In this document: piece by piece, positions 27,835 to 39,004 of the stretch
How the letters are laid out: every line of letters begins with the position of its first letter
Numbering within the stretch: the first letter of the stretch is position 1
Source of the DNA: Oikopleura dioica
Taxonomy: Eukaryota; Chordata; Appendicularia; Copelata; Oikopleuridae
NCBI GenBank assembly: GCA_907165135.1
Contig: OU015567.1
Location: 8,003,001-8,067,000 of the forward strand
Direction: 5' to 3'
Length of the DNA: 64,000 bases
Program-made: the position numbers and the translations under genes
The notes under the pieces: model-generated
What the model was told of the DNA's origin: nothing
What the model saw: the letters and a program-made list of their open reading frames with translations, nothing else
The model's database searches: none

Positions 27835-27942
27835 AATCAAGGTCTTCAGAGTCTTCAGGAAAGGGGACTTCTCGAATGAATATTTCTGATCGTTTTTTAT
27901 TGATAGGAAGAGAATAATCCTCCAAAGATAGAAAGTTGTAGA

Positions 27943-29658
27943 ATGTTGAAAAGAGCCGCCTCGATTCAAAAAGTTGTTAGACTATCGTCTGGACTCACTC
28001 CGCAGTATACTGCCGAAAAGTACTCCGTTCAACGCGGCGACTATGGAAAACTCAGCTCCGATGATCAGAACTATCTCCTCTCCCTCGTAAACGGAAAAGG
28101 CAAGTCGTAACACGATTTGTGAAACAACAACTTCGAACAAATTGAAGGTCTCGTCGGTGAAAAAGAGCTAGAAGGCTACAACGTCGACTGGATGCGAATC
28201 GTTCGTGGGAAAAGCGAGCTGATGTTGAAGCCAGAAACAACGCAACAAGTCTCCTCTATCCTAAAATTCTGCCACTCAAGAAACATCGCAGTCGTTCCTC
28301 AAGGTGGAAACACCGGTCTCGTCGGCGGCTCTGTTCCTGTCTTCGATGAAGTCATCCTGAACACGTCATTGATGAACAAAGTCGAGGAAATTGACCCCGT
28401 CTCTGGCGTTGTCGTTGCACAAGCAGGATGCATCCTCGACCAGCTAAATGCGGAATTGGCCCCGCACAAGCTCATGATGCCGCTGGATCTCGGCGCAAAG
28501 GGAAGTTGCCAGCTTGGAGGAAATATTGCTACGAATGCGGGTGGATTAAGACTTTTGAGATATGGAAGTTTGCGCGGGAATGTTCTTGGAATGGAGGTAA
28601 AGTGAAAAGTTAGCGATATAATTTCTTATACGACTCTAGGCAGTGTTAGCTGATGGAACAGTTGTCGATTGCATGCAAACTCTGCGAAAAGACAACACTG
28701 GTTACGATATCAAACAACACTTCATCGGCTCCGAAGGAACCCTTGGAATCATCACAAAAGCATCAGTTCTATGCGCTCCTCTTCCATCTTCCGTGAACCT
28801 GGCCTACCTATCCGTCAATGCATTCGAGGATGTTCGAAAGTTATTTTCCCGTGCTCGAGAAGATCTTGGCGAAATTCTCTCTGCCTTTGAATTCATCGAC
28901 AATTCCTGCCTCGTCTGCCTTGAAGACAATTTGAAGTTAACGCCTCCTGTTGACCCAAGTCCCTTCGCAGTCGTTATTGAAACTCATGGCTCGAACTCGT
29001 CTCACGATTATGATAAACTTGAAGCTTTTCTCGAAAGCGTCATGTCAGATGGAACAGTTTTAGATGGCTGTGTAGCCGAAGATTCCATGAAAGCTACAAA
29101 TCTGTGGGGCCTGAGGGAGAGAATGGCAGAATCTCTCATGCATGATGGCTATGTCTACAAGGTAAATTGATTATTGAGAGCCGAAAGATAGTTAAATTCT
29201 CATCTAGTACGATGTTTCTATCCCTCTTCAAAAGTTCTATGAGCTTGTTACAGTAATGCGTGAACGTCTCGGAGAAAAAGTATTGAGATGCGTTGGATAT
29301 GGTCATGTTGGAGATTCAAATCTTCATATTGTGAGCATTTTTATTTAGAGAGACAGGGTTATGAATATCTTTAGAATATAACTACGCCAGCGTATTCAAA
29401 AGAAGTTGACCAGCTTATTGAACCGTTTATCTTTGAATGGGTGAGGTACGTCTAGTGATGCCATGTTATCCGAAATAAATTGACCCTTTTAGCCAAGTTA
29501 ATGGATCGGTATCCGCTGAGCATGGAATCGGATTCAAGAAAACGCAGTTCCTTCACCTCTCAAAGTCGCCAGAAGCCATCGCACAAATGAAACTCCTGAA
29601 AAATGCAATGGATCCCAAAAATATTCTCAATCCCTACAAAGTTCTTCCACTTATTTGA
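27943..29658 (+). CDS. D2HGDH: D-2-hydroxyglutarate dehydrogenase, mitochondrial
   Basis: Exons 27943-28099, 28148-28596, 28640-29161, 29208-29330, 29375-29445 and 29493-29658 give 495 residues. The FAD-linked enzyme oxidises D-2-hydroxyglutarate to 2-oxoglutarate in mitochondria. It starts with a basic, acid-free presequence ([16 protein letters not shown]). Family motifs: [93 protein letters not shown] and [13 protein letters not shown]. Intron 1 has a GC-AG boundary (AAAG|GCAAGT at 28099/28100) and is 48 nt; the others are GT-AG. AATAAA directly follows the stop. It converges with the solo myosin-tail gene 98 bp away. Confidence 0.95.
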
Positions 29659-29756
29659 AATAAAAGAGCAAGAAAATTAGAGAAACATGAAGACAAAGAA
29701 CAAATCGTTCTTTGCCTTACCAAGACTCATCGTTTGTAGATCAATTTATTCCAATT

Positions 29757-30131
29757 TTAATGCCCAAATGACTTCGGAGCTCTCATTTTCAAAAGGGCAG
29801 ATTCAGCCATATCCGCGCGCTCTTCAACAGCATCAAGCTCGTGCTGCAATTGACGATACTTATTCATATATTGGTTTGCTGCTTCTTCTTGCTCTTGTGC
29901 AACCTTTTGATACTTCTTTGCTTGTGACTGGAGCCTCTGAGCTTGTTCTAAGAGCCGTGCGATTTGTTCTTTTTCGTCAGAGGAGATAAGCTTAGTTTCT
30001 TTGAGCTTCCGTTCCATCCTTCTCGCTGATTTTTGTGAGTCCGCATTTCTCCGACGCTCATCCTCAAGATCACATTCAAGCTCACGCAGTCGTGCCTCGA
30101 GCTCCTTCGCCTTTTTTCTGTCGGGATTCAT
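29757..30131 (-). CDS. Solo myosin heavy-chain tail protein
   Basis: A single 124-residue frame matches only the last ~120 residues of the muscle myosin rod encoded by the gene at 31804-37699. Shared blocks include LEARLRELE, DERRRNADSQK, RRMERKLKET, AQEQEEAANQYMNKYRQLQHELD and [15 protein letters not shown], at roughly 55-60 percent identity. It has its own ATG, a stop, and AATAAA on the minus strand just after the stop. The neck and motor are absent and nothing upstream looks like more myosin exons. It covers the region that in other myosins controls filament assembly, so it could modulate thick filaments, or it may be a decayed duplicate that still has an open frame. It lies head-to-head with the full MHC, 1.7 kb away. 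Confidence 0.7.
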   Translation of the reverse strand: MNPDRKKAKELEARLRELECDLEDERRRNADSQKSARRMERKLKETKLISSDEKEQIARLLEQAQRLQSQAKKYQKVAQEQEEAANQYMNKYRQLQHELDAVEERADMAESALLKMRAPKSFGH

Positions 30132-30644
30132 CAGTTTTCAAGAAACTTTCCTCTGTTATTCTTACTAAAGGTGCTAAACCATCAATGAACTTTGGGAACA
30201 GCTTATGTAACACCTACTAAACTAGTCGTTCCCGATCATACGTTGCCAAAAAGAAACCTCGAAAGCTGAACTCAAAAACAGGCCACTAAACACTTCATCA
30301 TTTTCGGTCATATATTTCGCAGGATTTCCTGCAATTCACACCTTCCTTTTCTGGTGAATATTTTCAAGAACCATACCGCTTTTGCAAAGTCTCCAGCAAT
30401 AAAATAAACACCCGGCCAGGAAACACCCAGTGTTATTTTACTTTCTAAATCAAGGAAAAGTTATGTTGTTGTCTATTGCTCATCGCACATACAGTATCCG
30501 CACTATTTTGGCAAGAAATACAAGTTATCAAATAATAGGCTGTATTTTAATACTCAGTATTTATGCATTCTAGATAAGCATTCTTGTTGTTTTTTCGATT
30601 AATCCTGCCTTTACAGTTTCAATTTACGAAGGAGCCCTTTGGCC
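30132..30644. other. Intergenic region, no supported gene
   Basis: A 513-bp gap between the divergent solo-tail and small basic protein genes. AT-rich, with no defined repeats seen. Confidence 0.4.
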
Positions 30645-31415
30645 ATGAAAAGACATGGCCAAGAGAAAGAAAAGTCGAGCTGTTTCAACTTTTGCTTTGG
30701 AGTAAAAGAGCCCATCTCCCGAATCTCGATAAAAGTCAAAGCAAAAGTTAAAGGAGCCAGCAGGAGAGTCACTTCTTTTCGACATAAAAGACAGAGAGTT
30801 AACTCTATCAGTGAAAAACCCGACTTAGAATTAGCATCAGTTCGATCAGGTTCAAAACATTTGCACAAATGAAAGACCATCAGTTTTTTAGGCTATGAGT
30901 TGTACCAGCAGGGCGACGCAGTTCGACAGGCGAAAGCAGTCAAATACCTCAAGCAGCAAAAGCCCAAGCTTTTCGAAGAAAAGGAGAACAACGAGCCAAG
31001 CGATCTACACGAAAGTTATCTTCAACATACCGACTTGAAAAGGAGAATGAGCGCGGCGAGCATGCGTTCAAGAAATTCGCAACTTTCCAACGTTTCTTCA
31101 AGATCTCAGACTCACATTGAGAAACCGGTGAATCTTTTCCAGGAGATTTTGAATATCAGAGATGAAACAGAAGCCAAAAGGAGACGGTCTGTCAATATAT
31201 TATCAGTTTTTTAGAAGCATCGAATACATCTTCTTTTCAAAAATATCAGCCCATTGACAAGATTGAGTCTTTCTAAGGACATACGAAAAAAATCTGCAGT
31301 AAGCCTCAATAGCTTCAGATCTTCTAGCAATCACAATCTGGCACCCAGCGCATTGGAAATACGAAAATCAAACCTGAGCCTCTCTCCCAGCTCATGTCAC
31401 AATCTCGCTCCTTGA
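30645..31415 (+). CDS. Small basic Ser/Arg-rich protein, unrecognised
   Basis: Exon 1 (30645-30849) starts MKRHGQEKEKSSCFNFCF and joins in frame to 30892-31186. A possible third exon (31250-31415) extends it to 221 residues; without that last splice the frame stops at 31214. The protein is strongly basic. Exon 2 has a helical start (YELYQQGDAVRQAKAVKYLKQQ, here split by an intron) and a Ser/Arg tail (SMRSRNSQLSNVSSRSQ). Exon 3 adds more Ser/Lys (SLSKDIRKKSAVSLNSF). No known domain. The location just upstream of muscle MHC may be accidental. Confidence 0.45.
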
Positions 31416-31803
31416 TGTCACATCATGTGATACCCTTATAATATTCTGTACACATGAACACATGAAAAATAAATGAAGCTCTTATATCAGTAAATGATAT
31501 CACAGCACTTTTGATTTATCTATTGGAGAGTGGTCAAGTTGTCGATTGAATACAGTACTCAAAGTTCATCTGCCCACTTTTGGAAAATCGACAAAAATAG
31601 GTGATTAGGTGATGACAAAATGTGTCAAGAATCTCCTCCACTGGGTGCATTTAAACTCAAGTCGCACGGCTGCCACTTCAGTTCTGCAAGCACCAGACAA
31701 CTCTTAGGTAAGGTGTTGAAAGTAAAGTCTTGCTAGTGATAGATTACATTTAAAATATTGTGTGAGATAACTTATAGAAAAAATGTAACAATAGATTCTA
31801 GTC
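31416..31803 (+). promoter_or_regulatory. MHC promoter and 5'-UTR intron
   Basis: A TATA-like CATTTAAA lies at about 31648-31655. A short untranslated exon ends in CTCTTAG|GTAAGG at 31707/31708, and an acceptor TTCTAG ends at 31801, two bases before the ATG. The 94-nt 5'-UTR intron is inferred from these sites; the AG could instead receive a spliced leader. Confidence 0.45.
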
Positions 31804-34800
31804 ATGGCGCTTTGGGATCCCGAGGCTGCCGGCAATGCCGCCGTTTATCTTCGACTCGACAACATGAAGTTGATCGATATCCGAAACGCTCCATTCGAGG
31901 GTAAAACCGCCGTTTGGGTCCCTTATTCCGAAACCGGTTACACTAAGGTAGGCTCATCTTTTAGAACCATTTATAAACTCGTTTTTAAGGGTAAAAAGCT
32001 TGGCGAAAAGGACGGCAAGATCGAGGTTGAGCGACTTGTCGATGGAAAAGTCAAGCAGTACAAGCCCGATCAGGTTGAGCCCCAGAACCCTCCAAAGTAC
32101 GAACTTTTGGAGGATATGGCTAACATGACATACCTGTCTGAGGCTTCTGTTGTCCATAACTTGAACAGCCGATACACTCTCTTCCTTATCTACACCTACT
32201 CCGGTAACGTTATTCAAAGAGATACTCTTCGTTGATTTTTATCTCCAAGGTCTTTTCTGTGTCACCGTCAACCCCTACAAGTGGCTCCCCGTGTACGATA
32301 ACCACGTCGTCCTCTGCTACTACAACAAGCGTCGAACTGAAATGCCTCCCCACGTTTATTCTGTCGCTGATAATGCGTACCAAGATATGCTTCGAAACTC
32401 CGAGAACCAGTCTATGCTTATTACTGGTGAGTCCGGAGCTGGTAAAACCGTCAACACGAAGCGAGTCATCCAGTTCTTTGCTGTCGTCTGTGCTCTCGGC
32501 GACAAGACTTCTTCTAAGAAGGATGATGCTCCCTCTCTCAAGGGTGGCGGAACCCTTGAAGATCAGATCGTCGCTGCTAATCCTGCTATGGAGGCCTTCG
32601 GTAACGCCAAAACCATCCGTAACGATAACTCCTCCCGATTCGGTAAATTCATCCGAATTCACTTCCAGGTCACTGGTAAACTCGCCTCCGGTGATATCGA
32701 TACCTACCTTTTGGAGAAATCTCGAGTCACCTTCCAGCTCAAGGCCGAACGATGCTTCCATATTTTCTACCAGATGCTTACTGGCCACAAGCCCGACATC
32801 AACGAAATGTGTATGATCTCTACCGATCCCTACGAGTACAAATGGTGCTCTCTTGGTGAAGTCAAGGTCAAGTCTATCGATGATAACGAAGAACTCGACG
32901 CCACCGACGAGTCTTTTGATATTCTTGGCTTCACTGCTGAGGAGAAGGCTGGTATCTACAAGATCTCTGCTTCTTTGATGCACTCCGGTAACGCGTTGTT
33001 CAAGGAAAAGCCCCGAGAAGAACAGGCCGAGCCCGATGGATCCGAAGCTGCTGATAAGATTGCTTATCTTTTGGGTATCAACTCCCAAGAGTGGCAGAAG
33101 GCTGTCTGCACCCCGAAAGTCAAGGTCGGCACCGAATGGGTTGTCAAGGGTCAGACTGTCGCCCAAGTCTACTACGCTATTGGTGCCATTACCAAGGCCA
33201 CCTACAAGCGACTTTTCGAATGGCTCGTCGATGTTGTCAATCGAGCCCTTTCAACTGATCTTCCTCGAAACAACTTCATTGGTATCCTCGATATCGCTGG
33301 TTTCGAAATTTTCGAATTCAACACCTTCGAGCAGCTTTGCATCAACTACACCAACGAACGACTTCAGCAGTTCTTCAATCACCACATGTTCATCCTCGAA
33401 CAGGAAGAATACAAGCGAGAAGGTATCGACTGGGAGTTTATTGATTTCGGTATGGATCTCCAGGCAACTATCGAACTTATTGAGAAGCCTCTCGGTATTA
33501 TGTCCCTCCTTGAAGAAGAGTGCATTGTTCCCAAGGCTACTGATATGACTTACCGAGACAAGCTCTTCCAGCAGCATTTGGGTAAATCCGCCTCCATTGG
33601 TAAGGTCAAGAAGCAGGGCAAGTTTGAAGCTCACTTCGAAATCTACCACTATGCCGGTACAGTCGCATACAACGTTATTGATTGGCTCTTGAAGAACAAG
33701 GATCCTCTCAACGGCTCCCTTGTCACCCTTTTCAAGAACGCGTCCGTTCCTGTCTTCAAGAAGATTTGGGAAACCTACGTTTCTGCTGATGACGCGCCAA
33801 AAGGTGGCGGAAAGAAGGGCGGTAAACGACAGAAGGGTGGTTCCTTCCAGACTGTCTCTGCCCTTCACAGAGAGTCCCTTCTCCGATTGATGACCAATCT
33901 CCACGCCACTCAGCCTCATTTCGTCAGATGTATCATTCCTAATGAACAGAAACGACCCGGTTACATGGATAACAACCTTGTCCTCCATCAGCTTCGATGT
34001 AACGGTGTCTTGGAAGGTATTCGTATTTGTCGAAAGGGTTTCCCATCTCGAGTCGAGTACGGCGACTGGAAGCAGAGATACGCTATCCTCAACCCCAATG
34101 CTGTTCCAAAATCTGGCTTTATTGACCCCAAAAAGGCTTGTGAAAAGATTCTTGCCACTCTTCCATTCGATTCCGCTGTCTACCGATTCGGTCACACCAA
34201 GCTTTTCTTCAAGGCTGGTATTATTGGTGCTTTGGAAGATCTTCGAGATGACAAGATTGCTGAAATTCTCACCAAGCTCCAGACTCGAATGCGATTCAAT
34301 CTTTCTCGAGCTGCTTTCTTGAAAACTATCAAGGAACGAGATGGCGCTGTTGTCATCCAGTCCAACTGGAGAGCATACATCACCTTGAAGGATTGGGAAT
34401 GGCAGAAGCTCCTTTTCAAGATCCGACCACTCCTCAACACTGCTGAAAAGAAGGCTGAGTTCGACGAACTCCTCAAGGAATACGAAGAGATGAAGAAGGA
34501 ACTCGAAGTTGAGACCAAGCGACGAAAGCAACTTGAACAAGAGTACTCCAAGTTTATCCAGCTCAAGAACAAACTCATCTCCGAGTTTGCCGGTGAAACT
34601 GACGCTCTCCAGGATGCTGAGGACCGAGCTGAGTCTCTTATGAAGTCCAAGATCGATCTCGATGGAAAGATCAAGGAACTCAACGAGCGACTTGAAGACG
34701 AAGAGGAAATCAATGTCGACCTTCAGAACAAGCGACGAAAGCTTGAGACTGAGTGCAAGGAACTCCGAAAGGACATTGATGACCTTGAAGGAACACTTTC

Positions 34801-37699
34801 TAAGGTCGAAAAGGAGAAATCCACCGTCGAAGCTGATGTTCGAGCGAAAACCGATGAGCTCTCTGCTCTTGAAGATACCATCGCCAAGCTTCAGAAGGAA
34901 AAGAAGGCCCTCCAAGAAGCTCACCAGCAGGCTCTTGATGATCTTCAGGCTGAAGAAGATAAGGTTAACTCCCTCTCCAAGGCCAAGAATAAGCTCGAAC
35001 AACAAGTTGATGACCTCGAACAGTCTGTTGAGACTGAGAAGCGATCTCGACTGGATCTTGAACGACTGAAGCGAAAGCTTGAAGGTGATCTCCGACTCGC
35101 CCAAGAAACCATCATGGATCTTGAAAACGATAAGCAACGACTTGAAGAGAAACTCAAGAAGGCTGAATTCGAGTACAACCAGCTCTCCACTCGATATGAG
35201 GACGAGCAGGCTCTTGTCGCTCAACTTCAGAAGAAGATCAAAGAGCTCATGGCCCGAATCGAAGAACTCGAGGAAGAACTCGAAGCCGAGCGAGCTGCCA
35301 AGGCCAAGTCCGAGAAGTCTCGATCCGATCTTTCTCGAGAACTTGAAGAGCTTTCCGAGCGACTTGAAGAAGCCAACGCCCAGACTCAGGCTCAAATTGA
35401 GATCAACAAGCGACGAGAAGCTGAGCTTGCCAAGCTTCAGCGAGATCTTGAAGAGCACAACATCGCTCACGAATCAACCCTCTCTGGTCTCCGAAAGAAG
35501 CACGCCGACTCTTCGTCTGAGCTCACTGAAACCATCGACAACCTTCAGCGAGTCAAGACTAAGCTCGAAAAGGAGAAGTCTGAGCTCAAGATGGAAGCCG
35601 ACGATCTTGTCTCCAATGTTGAGTCCCTTACCAAATCTAAGACTACATACGAAAAATCTTGCCGACACCTTGAAGATCAGTACGCTGAGCTCAAGATGAA
35701 ATTCGAAGAGCAGGAGAAAGCACTATCTGATTCTGCTGCTAATAAGGCTCGACTTTCAACTGAGATGAACGAGCTTCGACGAACCTTAGAAGAAAAAGAG
35801 CAGATAAACAATCAGCTCACTCGACAGAAGAACTCTGTTTCTCAGGCTAACGATGAGCTCCGACGATCCCTTGATGAAGAAGTCAAGGGCAAGAACGCCC
35901 TCGTCCACCAGGTCCAGGCTGCCAAGCACGATCACGAACTCCTTCGAGAACAGTATGATGAAGAAGTTGAAGCCAAGAACGAACTTCAGCGACAGCTCTC
36001 CAAGTCTAACTCTGAGTCTTCTCAGTGGCGAACCAAGTATGAGACCGATGCCATTCAGCGAACTGAAGAACTTGAGGATGCTAAGAAAAAGCTTTCTGGT
36101 CGACTTGGGGAAGCCGAAGAATCAGTTGAAGCCGCTCTTGCTAAGTGCTCTTCTCTTGAAAAATCCAAGGGTCGACTTCAGTCTGAGATCGAAGATTTGA
36201 CTGTTGAACTTGAGCGAGCTAATGCCGCTGCTTCGGCTCTCGAGAAGAAACAGCGATCATTCGACAAGATTCTTGAGGAAAACAAGGCGAAACAGGACGA
36301 AATCAACGCGGAGCTTGAGAAGGCCCAGAAGGAATCCCGAGAGGCTTCCAACGAAGTCTTCAAGATGCGAAACGCCTACGAGGAAGCTGTTGACTCTCTT
36401 GAGTCTGCTAAGCGAGAGAACAAACAGGTCCAGGAAGAAATTGCTGATCTTACTGATCAGGTCGCTGAGGGAGCCAAATCCATCTCTGAACTTGAAAAGG
36501 CCAAACGAACAATTGAAGTCGAACGAAACGAGCTTGCCGCTTCTCTTGAAGAAACCGAAGCTGCTGTCGAATCTGAAGAAGCTAAAACTCTCCGAATCAC
36601 CGTTGAACTCCAGCAAATCAAGAGTGAATCCGACCGACGACTCCAGGAGAAGGACGAAGAAATGGACAACAACCGACGAAATGCTAGCCGAACTGTTGAG
36701 GCCATCCAGTCTCAGCTTGACTCTGAAATCCGATCCCGATCTGAAGCCGTCCGAATCAAGAAGAAGCTTGAGGGAGATATCTCTGACATTGAGATTCAGC
36801 TGGCTCATGCCAACCGACAGCTCAACGATGCCCAGCGACAGAACAAGGACATCATGGGCCAGATCAAGGATGCCCAGATGGCCCTTGACGAGTCCGAACG
36901 AATCTTCGACGAAGTTAAGGAACAATCCGCTGTTACCGACCGACGAGTTAACCTTCTCCAGGCTGAAATTGACGAACTCCGATCCGCTGTTGAGCAGGCC
37001 GAGAAAGGCCGAAAGGCTGCCGAACAGGAACTCATGGAAGCCAACGAACGAGCCAACCTTCTCCATACCCAGAACACCGCCCTCGCCAACCAGAAGCGAA
37101 AACTCGAGCAGGAACTCATCGCTGTCGCTAATGAAGTCGAAGAAGCCATCCAGGAGGCCAAGAACGCTGAGGACAAGGCCAAAAAGTCCATCCTCGATGC
37201 TTCCATCATGGCTGAAGATCTCAAGAAGGAACAGGATGCCTCTGCGCATCTTGAGCGCATGAAGAAGAACCAGGAAGTCCAGCTCAAGGAACTCCAGGCT
37301 CGATTGGACGACGCTGAACAGGTTGCCCTCAAGGGCGGCAAGAAGCACGTCCAGAAGCTCGAAGGCCGACTTCGAGAACTCGAATCTGAGCTCGATAACG
37401 AGCGACGACGCGGTGTTGACTCCCAGAAGGCTGTCCGAAAGATGGAGCGCAAGGTCAAGGAAACCGTCTACGCCGGTGAAGAAGACAAGAAGAACCTTGG
37501 CCGACTCCAGGACCAGGCTGACAAGCTCCAGCTCAAGGTCAAGCAGTTCAAGCGAATGGCTGAGGAACAGGAGGAAGCTGCTACCCAGAACATGTCTCGA
37601 TACCGAAAGCTCCAGCACGAGCTCGATGAGGCTGAAGAGCGAGCTGACATGGCTGAATCTACTCTTTCCAAGATGCGATCCAAGTCCAGCGCTTTTTAA
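31804..37699 (+). CDS. Muscle (class II) myosin heavy chain
   Basis: Exons 31804-31947, 31990-32203 and a single 5450-nt exon 32250-37699 give 1935 residues, normal for sarcomeric MHC. The motor has the P-loop GESGAGKT, the switch region [10 protein letters not shown], relay [18 protein letters not shown], actin-binding loop 2 with [14 protein letters not shown], and the SH1 region [18 protein letters not shown]. An IQ/neck segment follows ([23 protein letters not shown], split here by wording only). The ~1100-residue heptad rod runs to [16 protein letters not shown] and a short end SKSSAF. The protein is the motor of thick filaments. Codon use is uniform and strongly biased (CGA for Arg), as expected for a highly expressed gene. 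There are no alternative exons. AATAAA at 37726. Confidence 0.97.
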
Positions 37700-37770
37700 A
37701 TGTTTTCTTACTGTAATTTAAATTCAATAAATTGTTTTTACCCGTATTCAAGACGAGTTTATTGATTGGT

Positions 37771-37786
37771 AGCCCTTAAAAGGGCT
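37771..37786 (-). terminator. Histone-type 3' stem-loop of the H2A-variant gene
   Basis: On the minus strand AGCCCT-TTTA-AGGGCT forms a 6-bp stem with a 4-base loop, 25 nt past the stop at 37812. This is the form of the stem-loop that processes replication-dependent histone mRNAs. Confidence 0.8.
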
Positions 37787-37811
37787 GGTTTTGATCATGA
37801 TCAAGTCATGA

Positions 37812-38294
37812 TTAGTTCTTCCAGTCGGAAGTAGATGGCTTCGTTCGTGGAAGAAGATTCGGATGGATGTAAGGGGTCACTCCACCTTGAGAGAAGGTCA
37901 CATCGCCAAGGAGCTTGCAGAACTCTTCGTCTGTGCTCATGGCGAGCTGGATGAATCGAGGCTTGATCGTCTTCTTCTTGTTATCCTGCGCGGCGTTGCC
38001 AGAAAGCTCAAGAACTTCCGCGCAGAGATACTCGAGAACACCGGTGACGTAGATGCACGCGCCGATGTTCACCTTGTTGTTGACGTTCATTGCCCGGAAC
38101 TGACGCTTGATTCGGTGGACAGGAAAGGTCGTCCCACATCGCACGTCGATGGGTTTCTTCTTTCGCTTGCCTCCGGTTTGCATCGCTCGCATCTTGGCCA
38201 TCTTCTCCTTCGCTTCGGCTGAGCCTTTGACGAAGGATAGGTCGACGCTGCCATCGGCGGATTCAAGCGAGGCGCGCTTCTTGGTTTTGGCCAT
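37812..38294 (-). CDS. Divergent histone H2A variant
   Basis: An intronless 160-residue protein. The histone fold matches H2[79 protein letters not shown] and a C-terminal NLLPRTK. It differs from canonical H2A by a ~60-residue N-terminal extension with an acidic/basic mix ([18 protein letters not shown]) and by many core changes (for example GACIYVTG for GAPVYLAA). The promoter has a TATAAAA at 38375-38369 and an E2F-like TTTCGGCGGGAAA at 38475-38487. A histone stem-loop follows the stop, so S-phase-type expression is inferred. Appendicularians are known for many H2A variants. Its mate may be the H2B variant 3.5 kb away. Confidence 0.85.
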   Translation of the reverse strand: MAKTKKRASLESADGSVDLSFVKGSAEAKEKMAKMRAMQTGGKRKKKPIDVRCGTTFPVHRIKRQFRAMNVNNKVNIGACIYVTGVLEYLCAEVLELSGNAAQDNKKKTIKPRFIQLAMSTDEEFCKLLGDVTFSQGGVTPYIHPNLLPRTKPSTSDWKN

Positions 38295-39004
38295 CTTCGA
38301 TCAGCTTTAGTTGAGTTGCTTCTTTTCGGAAAAAAAGTCCAAGTGAGGAAAACCAAATATGTAGCCCGTTTTATACTCAATCAGCCACCAAGTGGCCGAT
38401 GGTTCTGGATCGAAAAGTTTTCGCCACCGTGTTTTTTGAATTCTGGAAATGAAGATTGCGAAATTCGCGACTGATTTCGGCGGGAAATGGAGAAAAACTG
38501 CAGCTGTCGAATGTAAAAGTTCATTCCGAGCGAATCATTTGATTTCCCATTAATAATTGACATGAAAGTTCGTTATCGCTGATAACAGTTCGCCCATTTT
38601 CATCAAAAACATGACTAATCTGGGCTCATCAGCAATCGCTTGGTTGTCTCCCACACGTGTTGCCCAAGTTTTTACCGAATCGACCAATAGTTTCTTCCCT
38701 TGCCGCCCAGTCCCCATTTCGTCATTGCCAGCAACACCGGAATTCATATTCTCGAAAAATACAGAGAAGAAATTCTTCTTTCAAAAACAGAGGAAAACGG
38801 AATTACAAATCAAGAAGGACGAGGATTTTACGTGTTTTACTGTAAAAAGTACAACTAAGACGAGCTTCAGGTAATAAATGGATCTTTTTTAATTGCAAAT
38901 TTCTAATTGTGAATTAATGATATGTCTACGAGACACCGCCGGTTTCGAAATCGACATCATTGACTCCATCTCGGAACACTTTTAACAAGAAATTCAGGAA
39001 AACA
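38295..39004. promoter_or_regulatory. Divergent promoter interval (H2A variant / PPM1D-like)
   Basis: Contains the H2A TATA box (38369-38375, minus strand), an E2F-like site (38475-38487) and copy A of a shared upstream block with core GGTTGTCTCC at 38642-38651, followed by CACACGTGTTGCCCAAG. The same core recurs upstream of the H2B variant and the PHAX-domain gene. An open frame at 38611-38874 is not supported as coding. Confidence 0.5.

Noticed and set aside
33251-35470. 739-codon open frame on the minus strand
   Set aside because: It is the antisense of the muscle myosin rod. Biased codons of the real gene leave the opposite strand open, and the composition (Leu/Ser-rich) has no domain.
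36257-37618. 453-codon open frame on the minus strand
   Set aside because: Also antisense of the myosin rod, with the same cause.
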